Assembly: GCF_001437285.1 (NCBI RefSeq)
Contig: NZ_JQBF01000003.1
Span: 1-64,000, forward strand
Reading direction: 5' to 3'
DNA length: 64,000 bases
From: Pediococcus pentosaceus
GTDB lineage: Bacteria > Bacillota > Bacilli > Lactobacillales > Lactobacillaceae
Every line of letters starts with the position of its first letter. Within the stretch, counting starts at the first letter, position 1. Positions 1-7,269 of the stretch are shown here, in pieces. The notes under the pieces are model-generated. The model was not told the DNA's origin. It saw only the letters and a program-made list of their open reading frames with translations, and ran no database searches. The position numbers and the translations under genes were made by a program.

Positions 1-31
1 CGCCCCCTGCGAGGGTAGGACGTTGCCATGC
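1..31 (+). rRNA. rrf: 5S ribosomal RNA, 3' end only
   Basis: The first 31 bases match the conserved 3' tail of lactobacillar 5S rRNA (a CCCTGCGAG-GTAGGACG-TTGCCATGC pattern). The rest of the gene, and presumably the rRNA operon, lies upstream of the window. tRNA-Asn follows only 6 bases later, as in many Firmicutes rrn operons. The exact 3' end is estimated from pairing seen in relatives. Confidence 0.8.
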
Positions 32-37
32 GTTTAT

Positions 38-110
38 TCCGGCATAGCTCAGTTGGTAGAGCATCTGACTGTTAATCAGGGTGTCGACGGTTCGAGTCCG
101 CCTGCCGGAG
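38..110 (+). tRNA. tRNA-Asn (anticodon GTT)
   Basis: The cloverleaf is complete. The 7-bp acceptor stem TCCGGCA/TGCCGGA spans 38-44 and 103-109. The D-arm is GCTCAGTTGGTAGAGC, the anticodon GTT is at 71-73 in a 7-base loop, the T-loop is TTCGAGT, and the discriminator G is at 110. CCA is not encoded. It sits directly behind the 5S rRNA and is probably co-transcribed with it. Confidence 0.97.
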
Positions 111-121
111 TTAGGCTGTAT

Positions 122-152
122 GGATGTTAACTGGAAAGTTAGCATCCTTTTG
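122..152 (+). terminator. Hairpin terminator between tRNA-Asn and tRNA-Thr
   Basis: An 11-bp stem (122-132 with 137-147, one G-T pair) closes a GGAA loop and is followed by a short T run. It lies between two tRNA genes, so it could cut rRNA/tRNA-Asn transcripts or serve as a processing signal before tRNA-Thr. Confidence 0.6.
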
Positions 153-158
153 TTATAT

Positions 159-231
159 GCCGGCTTAGCTCAGTTGGTAGAGCGGCGGTATCGTAAACCG
201 TAGGTCAGGTGTTCGACTCACCTAGCCGGCA
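159..231 (+). tRNA. tRNA-Thr (anticodon CGT)
   Basis: Acceptor stem GCCGGCT/AGCCGGC (159-165/224-230), D-arm GCTCAGTTGGTAGAGC, anticodon CGT at 192-194, T-loop TTCGACT, discriminator A at 231, no encoded CCA. It reads ACG codons. Confidence 0.95.
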
Positions 232-240
232 TTTGTTTGG

Positions 241-274
241 ATGCGCCTTAATGTTAAGTTAAGGCGCATTTTTT
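241..274 (+). terminator. Intrinsic terminator of the tRNA/rRNA unit
   Basis: A perfect 11-bp stem (241-251 with 259-269), 7-base loop and T run end the upstream stable-RNA operon before dtpT. Confidence 0.9.
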
Positions 275-323
275 CATATACAGTCTTTGTTTTTAAGGCG
301 AAAATTATGGAGGAAATATACAA

Positions 324-1790
324 TTGAATACACAAGATAAGGATACAGCATTTCTTGGTCAACCACGTGGATTAATGACGTTGTTCTTCACGGAAATGTG
401 GGAACGTTTCAGTTACTACGGTATGCGTGCAATTTTAATTTATTACATGTATTACGCTGTAACCAAGGGTGGTTTAGGCTTTAGTCAAGCCACTGCTGCT
501 TCAGTAATGGCCATTTATGGTTCACTGGTTTATCTAGCTAGTGTTGCGGGTGGGTTTATCAGTGACCGAATTTTAGGTAGTCGAAAAACCGTATTTTACG
601 GTGGTGTATTGATCATGTTTGGTCATATTGCACTTTCACTTCCTTTCGGTGGGGCGGCCCTACTAGTATCAATTGCTTTAATTGTTGCTGGTACTGGTAT
701 GCTAAAACCAAATGTTTCTGAAATGGTTGGATCACTATATTCCGTGGAGGATACGAGACGTGATGCCGGATTTAGTATTTTTGTTTTCGGTATTAATCTA
801 GGTGCTTTATTAGCTCCCATAATTGTTTCGTGGGTTGGTTTTAATATGAGTTTCCATGCTGGATTCTCATTAGCTGCAATTGGTATGTTCTTTGGATTAG
901 TCCAATATTATATTGATGGTAAAAAATATTTAAATAAAGATAGTTTATATCCATCAGATCCAATTCAACCCGATGAAGTTAAGAAATTTAGTCTTCGAGT
1001 TTTAATGGGTGTGATTGTATTAGCATTAATTTTAGTGGTTATGTTTGTTGCTAATGCATTAACAATTGATAATGTTGTTCTATTAATTAGTATTATTGCT
1101 GTTATTGCTCCAATTGTTTACTTTATCATCATGTTTTCAAGTAGTAAGGTTTCTAAAACAGAACGTTCACGTTTATGGGCTTATGTGCCATTATTTATCG
1201 CTGCAACGTTATTCTGGGCAATTGAAGAACAAGGTTCAGTTGTTTTAGCATTATTTGCTGCTGATCGTACTCAATTAAACTACGGTTGGATGCATATTAC
1301 GCCCGCTAACTTCCAGTCCCTTAATCCATTATTCATCATGCTTTATACACCAATTTTTGCATGGCTATGGACTAAGTTAGGTAAGAAGCAACCTTCATCA
1401 CCTAAGAAATTTACGTATGGACTTGTATTTACGGGTCTATCATACTTATTTATTGCCTTACCTGGTTTGATGTTTGGTACTGATGGTAAGGTTAATGCTC
1501 TTTGGTTAGTTGGTAGCTGGGCAATTGTTGAAATTGGTGAAATGTTAATCTCACCAATTGGTTTATCTGTAACGACCAAATTGGCACCTGCTGCATTTGC
1601 GTCTCAAATGATGAGTATGTGGTTCTTAGCCGATGCTGCTGGACAAGCAATTAACGCTCAGTTAGTTCGCTTCTACCCAGGACATGAAGTAGCTTACTTT
1701 ATTGTATTAGGTCTTGTAACACTAGTCTTTGCACTTGTACTATTAATTTGTTCACCATGGATTACTAAGAAGATGCAAGGGATTAGATAA
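324..1790 (+). CDS. dtpT: Di-/tripeptide:proton symporter, POT/PTR family (DtpT)
   Basis: A 488-residue polytopic membrane protein of the proton-dependent oligopeptide transporter family, importing di- and tripeptides in a proteolytic lactic acid bacterium. The POT signature ExxER is at residues 24-28 (ETMWER-type, followed by FSYYG) in the first membrane helix. The length matches characterised lactococcal DtpT (about 500). The start is TTG at 324, chosen because GGAGG lies 11 bases upstream and no better ATG exists. It is monocistronic, between two clear terminators. Hydrophobic segments run through the whole protein and the C-terminal tail is short and basic. Confidence 0.93.
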   Translation: MNTQDKDTAFLGQPRGLMTLFFTEMWERFSYYGMRAILIYYMYYAVTKGGLGFSQATAASVMAIYGSLVYLASVAGGFISDRILGSRKTVFYGGVLIMFGHIALSLPFGGAALLVSIALIVAGTGMLKPNVSEMVGSLYSVEDTRRDAGFSIFVFGINLGALLAPIIVSWVGFNMSFHAGFSLAAIGMFFGLVQYYIDGKKYLNKDSLYPSDPIQPDEVKKFSLRVLMGVIVLALILVVMFVANALTIDNVVLLISIIAVIAPIVYFIIMFSSSKVSKTERSRLWAYVPLFIAATLFWAIEEQGSVVLALFAADRTQLNYGWMHITPANFQSLNPLFIMLYTPIFAWLWTKLGKKQPSSPKKFTYGLVFTGLSYLFIALPGLMFGTDGKVNALWLVGSWAIVEIGEMLISPIGLSVTTKLAPAAFASQMMSMWFLADAAGQAINAQLVRFYPGHEVAYFIVLGLVTLVFALVLLICSPWITKKMQGIR

Positions 1791-1810
1791 TTAAATATTT
1801 GAATTCAAGA

Positions 1811-1848
1811 GATGAACTAGGTTATGCTTAGTTCATCTTTTTATTTTG
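1811..1848 (+). terminator. Intrinsic terminator after dtpT
   Basis: A 9-bp stem GATGAACTA/TAGTTCATC (1811-1819/1829-1837) is followed directly by a T-rich run that merges into the ribosome site of the next gene. Confidence 0.75.
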
Positions 1849-1857
1849 GAGGGATTT

Positions 1858-2391
1858 ATGGCTAGAAAAGTAATACTTTTTATTGCAATGAGTATTGATA
1901 ATTACATTGCTGACGATCAAGGTGCCGTTGATTGGTTGGAGAAAAATGTCCATGGTACCGAAAGTGATGACAGTTATGAGAAAATGTATTCCAAAATAGA
2001 TACGGTTATTATGGGAAGAACTACCTATGAACAAGTAACACAAAAATTATCTCCGGAAAAATATGTTTACGCAGATCGGCAGACGTATATTGTTACGTCT
2101 CACCTAGGGGAAGATACAGATACGATTAAATACTGGAAACAGTCGCCAGTAGAATTAGTTAAAAGAATCCAAAAGGAGAAGGGAAAAGACGTTTGGATTG
2201 TGGGAGGAGCTAAGCTTATTGATCCGCTCGTGCAAGCCAATTTAATTGATATATATATTTTAACAACGGTCCCGATTTTTTTAGGATCAGGTATTCGACT
2301 TTTTGATCGATTAGAGGAGCAAGTTCCGGTCCGTCTTATAGATGTATATCAAAAAAACGAATTAGTATATTCGATTTATCAGAGAGGTTAA
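1858..2391 (+). CDS. Dihydrofolate reductase-like protein (RibD C-terminal domain family)
   Basis: A 177-residue cytosolic protein with the RibD_C/DHFR fold. Visible marks are a hydrophobic first strand ending in SIDNYIA (12-18), MGRTTYE (52-58) and the NADPH-loop-like VGGA (115-118). The family (YyaP/YwjB type) is largely uncharacterised and is not the housekeeping folate reductase. ATG at 1858 is preferred over an upstream TTG (1846) because GGAGGG ends 4-5 bases before it and would otherwise fall inside the gene. The gene is followed after 4 bases by a phosphoesterase gene and probably forms a two-gene unit with it. The substrate is unknown. Confidence 0.75.
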   Translation: MARKVILFIAMSIDNYIADDQGAVDWLEKNVHGTESDDSYEKMYSKIDTVIMGRTTYEQVTQKLSPEKYVYADRQTYIVTSHLGEDTDTIKYWKQSPVELVKRIQKEKGKDVWIVGGAKLIDPLVQANLIDIYILTTVPIFLGSGIRLFDRLEEQVPVRLIDVYQKNELVYSIYQRG

Positions 2392-2395
2392 TAGT

Positions 2396-3211
2396 TTGAA
2401 AATTGCAGCAACTAGCGACAATCATTTCGATGTGAACAAAATAGATGAAAATCAAATGGCTCAAAAACAAGCCGAGTATCTTTTAAAACAACATGTGGGA
2501 GTATATTTAATAGCAGGAGACCTATTTAATAAATTTAATCGAAGCATGCAGTACGTGGAAAAGCTACAGGAATTAGTGGGAGAACACACTAAAGTTTTTT
2601 TCATAGCCGGAAATCATGATATGTTGAACGATATCGACTATAATCAATTAGAATCAAATTTAAGCCCATTATACTTGCATAACCAGTTCTATGACGTTCC
2701 TGGGACTAAATGGCGTATTATTGGAAATAATGGGTGGTACGACTATACGTTTGCAGATAATGTTGATAAAACCACCGAACAGTTTTGGCGTTGGAAAAAG
2801 TCTTTCTGGATTGATACTGGAATTGAACAGCCTATGTCAGATATTGAACGAATGAATATTGTGTTGAAGCAAACTGAACAACAAATGCAGCAGGCCAGTC
2901 GGAGAAAAGTGTTATTTATGACTCACTTTGCAGTAAGACATGAGTATATTCATTATTCCGAAGATGCCCGCTTTTGGAACATGATTAATGGAATGGCGGG
3001 GAGCAGAAGAATGGAAAAGTTGTTGGAAACATACCAGCCTGAATTGGTGATATCAGGACATTTACATCATCATTTTAAACCACTTGCAAAGTCTAATGGA
3101 ATATATTATAATAATTCAGTCGGTTATCATAACAACCGAATCAACGAGTGGAATTCAGATGATTTCTTCACTGAATGGACTCAGCGATTGCTTATAACCG
3201 ATCTCAAATAA
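2396..3211 (+). CDS. Calcineurin-like metallophosphoesterase
   Basis: A 271-residue putative phosphoesterase with all the metal-binding blocks of the family: SDNHFD (D8, H10), GDLFN (D42), GNHD (73-75), THF in the middle, and GHLHHH near the C-terminus. It has no signal peptide, so it acts in the cytoplasm. It resembles a group of lactobacillar and staphylococcal phosphoesterases of unknown substrate. The start is TTG at 2396, with an AGAGAGG ribosome site just upstream overlapping the previous gene's end. It is probably co-transcribed with the RibD-like gene. Confidence 0.8.
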   Translation: MKIAATSDNHFDVNKIDENQMAQKQAEYLLKQHVGVYLIAGDLFNKFNRSMQYVEKLQELVGEHTKVFFIAGNHDMLNDIDYNQLESNLSPLYLHNQFYDVPGTKWRIIGNNGWYDYTFADNVDKTTEQFWRWKKSFWIDTGIEQPMSDIERMNIVLKQTEQQMQQASRRKVLFMTHFAVRHEYIHYSEDARFWNMINGMAGSRRMEKLLETYQPELVISGHLHHHFKPLAKSNGIYYNNSVGYHNNRINEWNSDDFFTEWTQRLLITDLK

Positions 3212-3236
3212 TTTTGAAAAAAGTTTAAAAAAAAGC

Positions 3237-3265
3237 TTGCAAAATTATTCGAGATTGGGTATTAT
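3237..3265 (+). promoter_or_regulatory. Promoter of the tRNA-Tyr/tRNA-Gln unit
   Basis: TTGCAA (3237-3242) and TATTAT (3260-3265) are separated by exactly 17 bases, about 35 bases upstream of tRNA-Tyr. Confidence 0.75.
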
Positions 3266-3299
3266 TATTAAGTCGGATAGATAAGACGACAACTTATAT

Positions 3300-3385
3300 G
3301 GAAGGGTAGCGAAGTCTGGCTAAACGCGGCGGACTGTAAATCCGCTCCTTCGGGTTCGGTGGTTCGAATCCACTCCCTTCCACCA
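3300..3385 (+). tRNA. tRNA-Tyr (anticodon GTA), CCA encoded
   Basis: A class II tRNA with a long variable arm (TCC-TTCGG-GTTCG region). Acceptor stem GGAAGGG/CCCTTCC (3300-3306/3375-3381), anticodon GTA at 3336-3338, discriminator A at 3382 and a genomically encoded CCA at 3383-3385. Confidence 0.96.
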
Positions 3386-3388
3386 TAT

Positions 3389-3460
3389 TGGGCTATAGCC
3401 AAGCGGTAAGGCAACAGGTTTTGATCCTGTCATGCGCTGGTTCGATCCCAGCTAGCCCAA
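3389..3460 (+). tRNA. tRNA-Gln (anticodon TTG)
   Basis: Acceptor stem TGGGCTA/TAGCCCA (3389-3395/3453-3459), anticodon TTG at 3421-3423, T-loop TTCGATC, discriminator A at 3460. It follows tRNA-Tyr after 3 bases in the same transcript. Confidence 0.95.
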
Positions 3461-3473
3461 TCTAGTTTTCAGA

Positions 3474-3504
3474 AACATCATATCATTGATATGATGTTTT
3501 TTTG
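3474..3504 (+). terminator. Terminator of the tRNA-Tyr/Gln unit
   Basis: A self-complementary ACATCATAT/ATATGATGT stem with a small loop, followed by seven T. Confidence 0.85.
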
Positions 3505-3675
3505 TATCTAAATCAATAAATCACAGATAGTTTTAATATGTTTCGTTTTTAGAATGGTATTAGTAATTAGTTGGAGGTTGATAGCTTAAATTTTTAATTG
3601 GAGGCTTTCAATATTGGCCTAGTTAATGATAGGATAAGGAGAACAAAATGAAATAACCAATGGGGGGCTTTTTTT

Positions 3676-4467
3676 ATGAAAATTGGATTTATTGGTGTAG
3701 GTAATATGGCCAAAGCGATTATCAAGGGATTATTAAAAAATAATTTTGAAAGCACAGATATACTGGTACACAGTGCGCATCAATCAAGTTATGGACCTTT
3801 CGCAGAAAAGAATCAACTAATAGCGACAAAATCTAACCAAGAACTTGTTAGAAATTCGGATATCATTGTCATAGCGGTTAAACCATACGTAGTAAAAACG
3901 GTTATAGACGAAGTCAGAGATGATTTAAATCATCATCAGTTAGTTGTCTCACTGGCATCAGGAATTAGTATAGAAGATCTACAGACCAGCTTAGATGAGC
4001 AACAACCTATCTTACGCATTATGCCGAATGTTAACGTTGAAATTGGCGAAGGAATGACAGCGGTCGTTGCTAATGGTGATCTTAAAATGGAACCATTTCA
4101 GTCCGGCGTTAAAATCTTTGAAACTGTTGGAAGTACAATGGAACTTGCTGAAAAAGACTTTCCAATTTTTTCAGCAATTGCTGGTAGTGCACCTGCCTAT
4201 GCTTACTTGTTTATTGATGCTCTTTCACGGGCGGGAGTTAAACATGGATTAACTAAGGCTTCTGCTACAAAGATCGCTGCTCAAATGGTCAAAGGTAGCG
4301 CAGAAATGGTTCTGAAATCCGATGAGATACCGTATGCCTTAATTGATAAAGTATCTTCTCCAGGTGGTACAACAGTGGCGGGACTCCTAGCAATGGAAGA
4401 AGCAGGCTTTTCACCAGCGGTTGTTAAGGGAATCGATGCTACGGTAGCAAAAGAAATCAATCATTAG
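3676..4467 (+). CDS. proC: Pyrroline-5-carboxylate reductase
   Basis: A 263-residue enzyme catalysing the last step of proline synthesis, NAD(P)H-dependent reduction of 1-pyrroline-5-carboxylate. The N-terminal Rossmann motif GFIGVGNMA (4-12) binds the cofactor. The C-terminal dimer/substrate domain carries DKVSSPGGTT. The length matches the family (about 265). ATG at 3676 follows a GGGGGG tract with 8 bases of spacing. proA and proB are not adjacent, so the substrate may come from ornithine/arginine breakdown or from genes elsewhere. The upstream region holds several extra ribosome-site-like motifs (see findings). Confidence 0.93.
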   Translation: MKIGFIGVGNMAKAIIKGLLKNNFESTDILVHSAHQSSYGPFAEKNQLIATKSNQELVRNSDIIVIAVKPYVVKTVIDEVRDDLNHHQLVVSLASGISIEDLQTSLDEQQPILRIMPNVNVEIGEGMTAVVANGDLKMEPFQSGVKIFETVGSTMELAEKDFPIFSAIAGSAPAYAYLFIDALSRAGVKHGLTKASATKIAAQMVKGSAEMVLKSDEIPYALIDKVSSPGGTTVAGLLAMEEAGFSPAVVKGIDATVAKEINH

Positions 4468-4471
4468 AATC

Positions 4472-4500
4472 TTGTTTTTTGGTCTATACCGATATATAAT
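4472..4500 (+). promoter_or_regulatory. nagA promoter with NagR (GntR) operator in the spacer
   Basis: TTGTTT (4472-4477) and a perfect TATAAT (4495-4500) are 17 bases apart. Between them lies TGGTCTATACCG (4480-4491), whose core GGTCTATACC closely matches the known NagR/YvoA dre operator (TGGTCTAGACCA type). A repressor bound there would block RNA polymerase. The regulator gene follows nagA, so the circuit is autoregulated. Confidence 0.8.
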
Positions 4501-4532
4501 GGATTTAGATTAAAAATTTAGGAGGAAAATTC

Positions 4533-5675
4533 ATGAGTACAGTTTTGCGTCATGCTACTATTTATACTGGTTTAGAAAAAATTGAAGATGGTTACATTCG
4601 ATTTGGTAAAAAAATTGAAGCCGTTGGTCCAATGAGCGAATACAAAGCCCAAGGTGATGATCAAGTTTTCTATGCTGGAGAAAAGATTATTGTTCCAGGA
4701 TTCATTGATGTACATACACACGGTGGATACGGATTTGATGCCATGGATGGTGATCCAGATCAAATCAATGAAATGGTAAATAAAGCCGTTGTTAACGAAG
4801 GGGTTACCAGCTTCTTTTGTACAACAATGACCCAATCAAATGCCAACATTGAAAAAGCAATGCGTGGGGTTGCGAAAGCTGCTGAAGATAACCCAGTTAT
4901 CCAAGGGGTTCATTTGGAAGGACCATTTATTTCTACTAAGTATAAGGGTGCTCAACCTGAAGAGTACATCAAGGATCCAGATGCAGAACTTTTGGGTAAA
5001 TGGAATGAATTATCTGGTGGTCGTGTTAAGTTGATTACAATTGCACCTGAACATAAGGGATCTGATGCTTTTGAAGCTTACTGTTTAGACCATGGAATTG
5101 TGCCTTCAGTGGGTCATTCAGACGCAACTCGTGCGGAACTACTAAATAGTACTGTTACTCATGCAACTCATCTTTACAATGCTCAACGTGAGTTTAAGCA
5201 TCGCGAACCAGGTGTAACTGGACACGTTATGTTAGAAGACAACATTTACGCTGAATTAATTTGTGACGGCTTCCATATCGTTCCTGATATGCTTAAATTA
5301 GCATACGAAGTTAAGGGACCAGAACGAATTGACCTAGTTACAGATTCAATGCGGGCTAAAGGATTCGCTGAAGGTGAAAGTGAACTTGGTGGACAAAAAG
5401 TTTACGTTAAAGACAAACAAGCACGTTTGGAAGATGGTACATTAGCTGGTTCTGTACTTGCATTTGATGATGCATTTAGAAATGCAATGCGTTTCTTTAA
5501 TTGCGGAATTGCTGAAGCTGTACAAATGAGCTCAGTTAACCAAGCTCGCGAATTTGGTTTGGATTCAAAGGGAACACTTGAAGTTGGTAAGGATGCAGAT
5601 ATCAACGTCTTTGATAGCAACCTTAACAAATTGGAAACATATAGTTACGGGAAAAAGTTTTCTAAAGAAGACTAA
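4533..5675 (+). CDS. nagA: N-acetylglucosamine-6-phosphate deacetylase
   Basis: A 380-residue cytosolic amidohydrolase that removes acetate from GlcNAc-6-P, feeding amino-sugar use and cell-wall recycling. Metal and catalytic positions are visible: HTH (H61, H63), LEGPF (E129), GHSDA (H195), THLYNA (H213), DGFH (H248) and the catalytic aspartate in VTDSM (D271). The length is typical. ATG at 4533 has AGGAGG 8 bases upstream. Its promoter carries a NagR operator and nagR is next, 26 bases downstream. nagB is not in the window. Confidence 0.95.
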   Translation: MSTVLRHATIYTGLEKIEDGYIRFGKKIEAVGPMSEYKAQGDDQVFYAGEKIIVPGFIDVHTHGGYGFDAMDGDPDQINEMVNKAVVNEGVTSFFCTTMTQSNANIEKAMRGVAKAAEDNPVIQGVHLEGPFISTKYKGAQPEEYIKDPDAELLGKWNELSGGRVKLITIAPEHKGSDAFEAYCLDHGIVPSVGHSDATRAELLNSTVTHATHLYNAQREFKHREPGVTGHVMLEDNIYAELICDGFHIVPDMLKLAYEVKGPERIDLVTDSMRAKGFAEGESELGGQKVYVKDKQARLEDGTLAGSVLAFDDAFRNAMRFFNCGIAEAVQMSSVNQAREFGLDSKGTLEVGKDADINVFDSNLNKLETYSYGKKFSKED

Positions 5676-5701
5676 TAGTCAAACATTATAGGGGTACAAG
5701 A

Positions 5702-6403
5702 ATGAATTCACCGGTATATATTCAAATTCATAATGAAATCAAAAAGGCGATTGAAGCCGGGAAATGGAAAGTGGGAGAGCGAATTCCAGCTGAACGTGAA
5801 CTTTCTACAGAATTTAGTGTAAGTCGAATGACTCTTCGCCAAGCTATTTCAACTTTGGTTGATGAGGGAATTTTGGAACGTAAGGTGGGTTCGGGAACCT
5901 ATGTTGCTAGTCAGAAAGTTCAAGAAAAGGTTTCAGGAGTTACTAGTTTTACGGAATTAACGGAGGCTCAAGGTAAAAAGCCGTCTAGTCGGACAATTTC
6001 GTACCATACTAGTGAACCTTCTTTAAGTGAAATTGAAAAATTACAGTTAAATGATGGCGATCTAGTATTGCGGATGGAGCGTATTCGATTTGCTGACGCT
6101 GTTCCAATTTGTTATGAAACGGCAACTATTCCAGAAAAGCTAGTTAGTGATTTTAGTAAATCTGAAGTGACTAAATCACTTTATAAAACTCTGGAAGAAA
6201 AAGCAGGGTTGATGATTGGACGTGCGGAACAAACCGTCTCGGCGATGTTGGCTTCTGAAAAAGTGTCAGAGTATTTAGATATTAAACGTGGCGATGCAAT
6301 TCTACGTTTACATCAATTATCGTATGCTCAAGATGGTACACCGTTTGAATATGTACGTACTCAGTATGTAGGCGAACGTTTTGAATTTTATTTAAATCGT
6401 TAA
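5702..6403 (+). CDS. nagR: GntR/HutC-family transcriptional regulator (NagR-like)
   Basis: A 233-residue repressor. The N-terminal winged helix (about residues 1-70: VYIQIHNEIKKAI, ERELSTEFSVSRMTLRQAI) is of GntR type, and the C-terminal UTRA domain (about 85-230) binds sugar-phosphate effectors, in NagR relatives GlcN-6-P or GlcNAc-6-P. It lies directly after nagA and the matching operator sits in the nagA promoter, which together support NagR. ATG at 5702 follows GGGG with weak spacing. Effector identity is inferred. Confidence 0.88.
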   Translation: MNSPVYIQIHNEIKKAIEAGKWKVGERIPAERELSTEFSVSRMTLRQAISTLVDEGILERKVGSGTYVASQKVQEKVSGVTSFTELTEAQGKKPSSRTISYHTSEPSLSEIEKLQLNDGDLVLRMERIRFADAVPICYETATIPEKLVSDFSKSEVTKSLYKTLEEKAGLMIGRAEQTVSAMLASEKVSEYLDIKRGDAILRLHQLSYAQDGTPFEYVRTQYVGERFEFYLNR

Positions 6404-6404
6404 T

Positions 6405-6448
6405 AAAAAAGAAGGAAGAATAGGCTAATCCTATTTTTCCTTCTTTTT
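6405..6448. terminator. Bidirectional terminator between nagR and tagA
   Basis: AAGAAGGAA-AATAGG pairs with CCTATT-TTCCTTCTT around a CTAAT loop, with A and T runs on either side. It can serve nagR (forward) and tagA (reverse). The tagA stop codon lies inside the stem. Confidence 0.85.
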
Positions 6449-7162
6449 ATTTGCTTTAAAGGCTTCCATCATAAAAATCGGTAATACTATTTGGCGTTTG
6501 ATTCGTTTAGGGTCACTTAATAAACGATATAACCACTCAACGTTATGTTTTTGCCAAAATTCAGGAGCCCGTTTAACAGTTCCGGCGTAGACGTCAAAGC
6601 TACCACCGATTCCCATCCAGATTGCTGGGGTAAAATGACGATATTTAGCAATAAATTCCTCTTGTTTTGGAAAACCTGTAGCTACAAAAACTATTTCAGG
6701 TTGAAGTTCTTTAATTTCGTCAATAATCGGAAGGGAATCTTTGAAATAGCCGTCGTGATAACCAACCAAATTAATACCAGGATGTTCATGATGAACTTTA
6801 TGAACAACTTTTTTAATTACGGCAGGTTTCCCACCTAAGAAGTAGGCTTTGGAATGATGTTCATTGGCCCACTGCATGAGTTCAGTAAAGACATCATATC
6901 CAGTTACTCGCTCTGTCAACGGCGTTTTCGTGAATTTGGATGCTTTAACGATTCCAATCCCATCAGGAACTAAATAATCAGCAGAACGCACAATTTTTGC
7001 GTAATTAGGATTTTTGCGAGCAAACATGATGATTTCCGGATTAGCAGTGATGATAAAACGATTTTGATGTTGAAGAAGATCTTCTTCAACTTGTTTTAAA
7101 AACTGTGATTTAGTGACATTCAGAAAATTAAATCCGAGAATATTAACAAAATTATATTTCAT
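6431..7162 (-). CDS. tagA: WecG/TagA/CpsF glycosyltransferase (N-acetylmannosaminyltransferase)
   Basis: A 243-residue GT26 glycosyltransferase. In wall teichoic acid synthesis TagA adds ManNAc to GlcNAc-PP-undecaprenol at the inner face of the membrane. Conserved blocks are visible: ITANPEIIMFA, YLVPDGIGI, RVTGYDVF, VATGFPKQE, GIGGSFDVYAG and the C-terminal EWLYRLLSDPKRIKR that marks the membrane-associating tail of this family. ATG at 7162 has GGAGA upstream on the reverse strand. It stands alone, away from other wall genes, so a related exopolysaccharide role cannot be excluded. Confidence 0.87.
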   Translation of the reverse strand: MKYNFVNILGFNFLNVTKSQFLKQVEEDLLQHQNRFIITANPEIIMFARKNPNYAKIVRSADYLVPDGIGIVKASKFTKTPLTERVTGYDVFTELMQWANEHHSKAYFLGGKPAVIKKVVHKVHHEHPGINLVGYHDGYFKDSLPIIDEIKELQPEIVFVATGFPKQEEFIAKYRHFTPAIWMGIGGSFDVYAGTVKRAPEFWQKHNVEWLYRLLSDPKRIKRQIVLPIFMMEAFKANKKKEK

Positions 7163-7269
7163 AAGGGTCTCCTAGATTAAAAATTGCGATTTAATGTATA
7201 AATGATAAAATTAAAACAACTGTATTGTTAGATTAAATAAAAACATAAAAGAGTAGGAGCATAATCATC

